Source of the DNA: Armadillidium nasatum
Taxonomy: Eukaryota; Arthropoda; Malacostraca; Isopoda; Armadillidiidae
Direction: 5' to 3'
DNA: 64,000 nucleotides
NCBI GenBank assembly: GCA_009176605.1
Contig: SEYY01001208.1
Span: 10,001-74,000 of the forward strand
Every line of letters starts with the position of its first letter. The stretch's first letter is position 1. Made by a program: the position numbers and the translations under genes. Below, one piece after another: positions 59,135 to 64,000 of the stretch. Below the pieces are notes generated by a model, which saw only the letters and a list, made by a program, of their open reading frames with translations, was not told the DNA's origin and ran no database searches.

Positions 59135-60557
59135 TGTAATGGAGTGGAAGACAATCATTGAGCAGTTAACTCGGAAGAGTTCACCTCCTCACCATTGTCC
59201 ATAGTAGATAGCGTAAATTATTTTTTTTATGTTCATTTATCAAAACAATTGTAATCATACACGATTTTATATATTGTTTGTATATTTCAGGAGTTATAAT
59301 AATATTTTTTGTGCTCTTTATAATAATTATAAATAACTAAAAACAAAAATTTAAGACAAAACCTGATTCTGACAATCCTTATTGTGAAAAACTACCTGAA
59401 TTTGACTCTAGTGAAAACCTGGAATTGCCTGGACATAAAAAGGAACATTCCATCTGACTATTAATATAGCTCTTTTTATAAGGCCAGGTAATGGAATAAT
59501 AATGTAATAAATAACAAAAAGTATAGTGAAACATAAATGTTATTATAAGATTACTTGTGTGAATAATAATGTGTGTATTAAAAGTAAAATTAATGTGATA
59601 AAATAATTGCTCTTTATAGATTGAACATAGAATTAGAAAAACCGAAGGTAGAACAAAGAAGAAAAGACGAACAAATCATAAAACCTTCAGAATAACTAAT
59701 TAGTTATTCCTTTCATAAGGTCAAATATAAATTGTATATATACTATAGTGAAAATATTTAATTAAACATATATTTGCACTAATATTGGAGAAGTTACATT
59801 AAAAAGTGTTAATGTATGATTTAATAAACTTTCAGGTTTTTTTTTTTGGGGGGATTTTGAAGCTAAAAGAACTGTGTGTTTGGAAAACTCCAGTCGTGTA
59901 TTTACATCAATCAATATTCATTAATTTATTACCAAATACAAATTGGTACAACTAGGAAAAATACAGATAAGAATTTATATTAATTTGTAAGAACTCTTCT
60001 TAGTCTGTCCTTACTAACCCCTTCTTTTCCATAGTTTCTTTATCTTGTCACACTTCTGGGGCTCACTACATTTACCATCGCATATTCCATCACTGAAAGA
60101 GATGAGAAATAGTTAACTTATTAAATTCTTTTTTTAAACTGGGATCGACCAGTTACATATAAAAGTTTTGTTTTGTTATAACAATCAGTAATAATTAAAA
60201 TAGAAAAGAAAATTCGATCCGAGTCTGATTTATTACCTTACCTTGTCATATATATACTTGTCCGTAGTTTTCTCTTTAAGACTTTACAGAATCCTATCCT
60301 TGAGTGGTTGTGTTCTCTCCATATGTGCTGTGCGAGTCCATTAAGTGTTACATTTTATATAAGATTTGAGAAGACTGGGTGAACTATCTCTATACTTTCT
60401 TCCCAAGCTAGGTAAGTGTGACTCTTTAAAAGTGTATTGTGGGTGTGGTTGTAGTTTTAGCGTAGTTTCCTCTCGGGTGCCAAGAGGGGTATTGTAATCA
60501 CTTACACAATCATATGATTTGTTCCCCTTGCGGTGTCATCGAACACTCCCCCCTACA
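59135..60557 (+). repeat. Element 3, 3' LTR
   Basis: 1423 bp. Differs from the 5' LTR, as far as I can see, only by an extra TTTTAG near 60455. It is followed by CCGTGATAG, which does not repeat the bases before the 5' LTR. Confidence 0.95.
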
Positions 60558-60572
60558 CCGTGATAGTCCATC

Positions 60573-60623
60573 ATTATATATATATATATATAGATAGGAT
60601 TTTTATATTATTATATATATATA

Positions 60624-60697
<74 letters not shown>
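60573..60697. repeat. Interrupted (TA)n microsatellite
   Basis: A TA array broken by GATAGGATTTTTATATTATT near 60592-60610, lying between element 3 and the LINE family B fragment. Confidence 0.95.
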
Positions 60698-62020
<1,323 letters not shown>

Positions 62021-62072
62021 AAGGGGCTGGCTGCTGCCGAGTATATTTTTCTCGTTTCAGATTGCATGGGGT

Positions 62073-62954
<882 letters not shown>

Positions 62955-63004
62955 CCCATGCAATCTGAAACGAGAAAAATATACTCGGCAGCAGCCAGCC
63001 CCTT

Positions 63005-63776
<772 letters not shown>

Positions 63777-64000
63777 AACAAGCTTTAAAGAGGCTGGGGG
63801 TTCTGAGGTGTCTTCAGAATTACTTAACTCCACTCCGGATGTTTGCTATGTATTGGGGTGATGTTCGCCCCTGTATGTAGTATGCATCACACATCTGGGG
63901 TGGTTCCACTCATACAGCTCTCCTTGAGAAGGAGTCTAGAGCTTTTCGCCTTATCAACTCTTCTGCTCTCACTAATTCTCTCCAGTCTCTTCCTGACAGT
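63777..64000 (+). mobile_element. LINE family B 3' fragment, copy 2 of a direct repeat, runs off the window
   Basis: Repeats 60699-60922 in the same orientation with no visible difference, 3080 bp further on. It is cut by the window end. Confidence 0.85.

Larger units (their letters stand above)
48500..60557 (+). mobile_element. Element 3: Ty3/Gypsy LTR retrotransposon with OTU-like and SGNH-like parts, very young
   Basis: A ~12.06 kb plus-strand element with two ~1.42 kb LTRs that by eye differ only by a 6-base indel, so the insertion is very recent. Parts in order: 5' LTR, tRNA-Lys primer site, gag, protease, pol (RT, RNase H, OTU-like, integrase, acidic tail), a splice-acceptor-like site, SGNH-like ORF, polypurine tract, 3' LTR. 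The pol and SGNH ORFs look whole. The gag region appears broken in about four places, so this copy is probably not autonomous as assembled. No clear target-site duplication is seen. Confidence 0.93.

Noticed and set aside
48500-60557. A BEL/Pao or retrovirus assignment for element 3
   Set aside because: The RT-RNase H-integrase order and motif wording are Ty3/Gypsy, and there is no envelope protein.

Overview
This is a eukaryotic, very AT-rich, repeat-dominated window. I infer an arthropod, probably a decapod crustacean. The LINE families look like those I know from shrimps and crabs, and about 22 long (TA)n tracts (~70-200 bp) punctuate the sequence. No bacterial operon, rRNA gene or CRISPR array is seen. 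One 100-base scaffold gap lies at 12231-12330.

The only host gene I can support is on the minus strand at 41615-42039: two exons of snurportin-1, the m3G-cap import adaptor for snRNPs. They are joined by an 89-base GT-AG intron and share one reading frame. Almost everything else is mobile DNA. From left to right: 1-10153, LINE fragments (two Jockey-like families and an RTE-like family) and a tail-to-tail pair of Penelope-like elements. 10290-13150, a minisatellite, a BED zinc-finger fragment, a LINE 3' tail and the gap. 13240-21421, an old, broken Ty3/Gypsy element on the minus strand (element 1). 21629-34424, a young but broken Ty3/Gypsy element on the plus strand (element 2), carrying a LINE insertion. 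36070-40678, LINE relics including an L2/CR1-like element with an ORF1 esterase. 40966-48305, snurportin exons among a LINE, a TIR DNA transposon with a DFAENY-type protein, a MITE and a palindromic tRNA-derived SINE cluster. 48500-60557, a very young Ty3/Gypsy element (element 3). 60698-64000, a fold-back structure between direct copies of a LINE fragment.

The most striking observation is that elements 2 and 3, though well diverged, share an unusual layout: gag with several zinc knuckles, protease, RT, RNase H, an OTU-like domain, integrase, a long acidic tail ending in a TRSRG motif, then a splice-acceptor-like site and a separate 3' ORF with SGNH-hydrolase motifs in the position where retroviruses carry env. 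Element 3 has a tRNA-Lys primer site, a consensus splice donor in its LTR and two LTRs that differ, by eye, only by a 6-bp indel, so it moved very recently. A second strong lead is the DFAENY-family protein lying between ~330-bp terminal inverted repeats, which suggests that this widespread uncharacterised metazoan family is, or derives from, a DNA transposase. A third theme is that (TA)n tracts sit at the edges of nearly every element, as if they were insertion havens or were spread by the elements themselves.

All family calls are by eye from motifs; none has been checked against a database. Clade names for LINEs are tentative.
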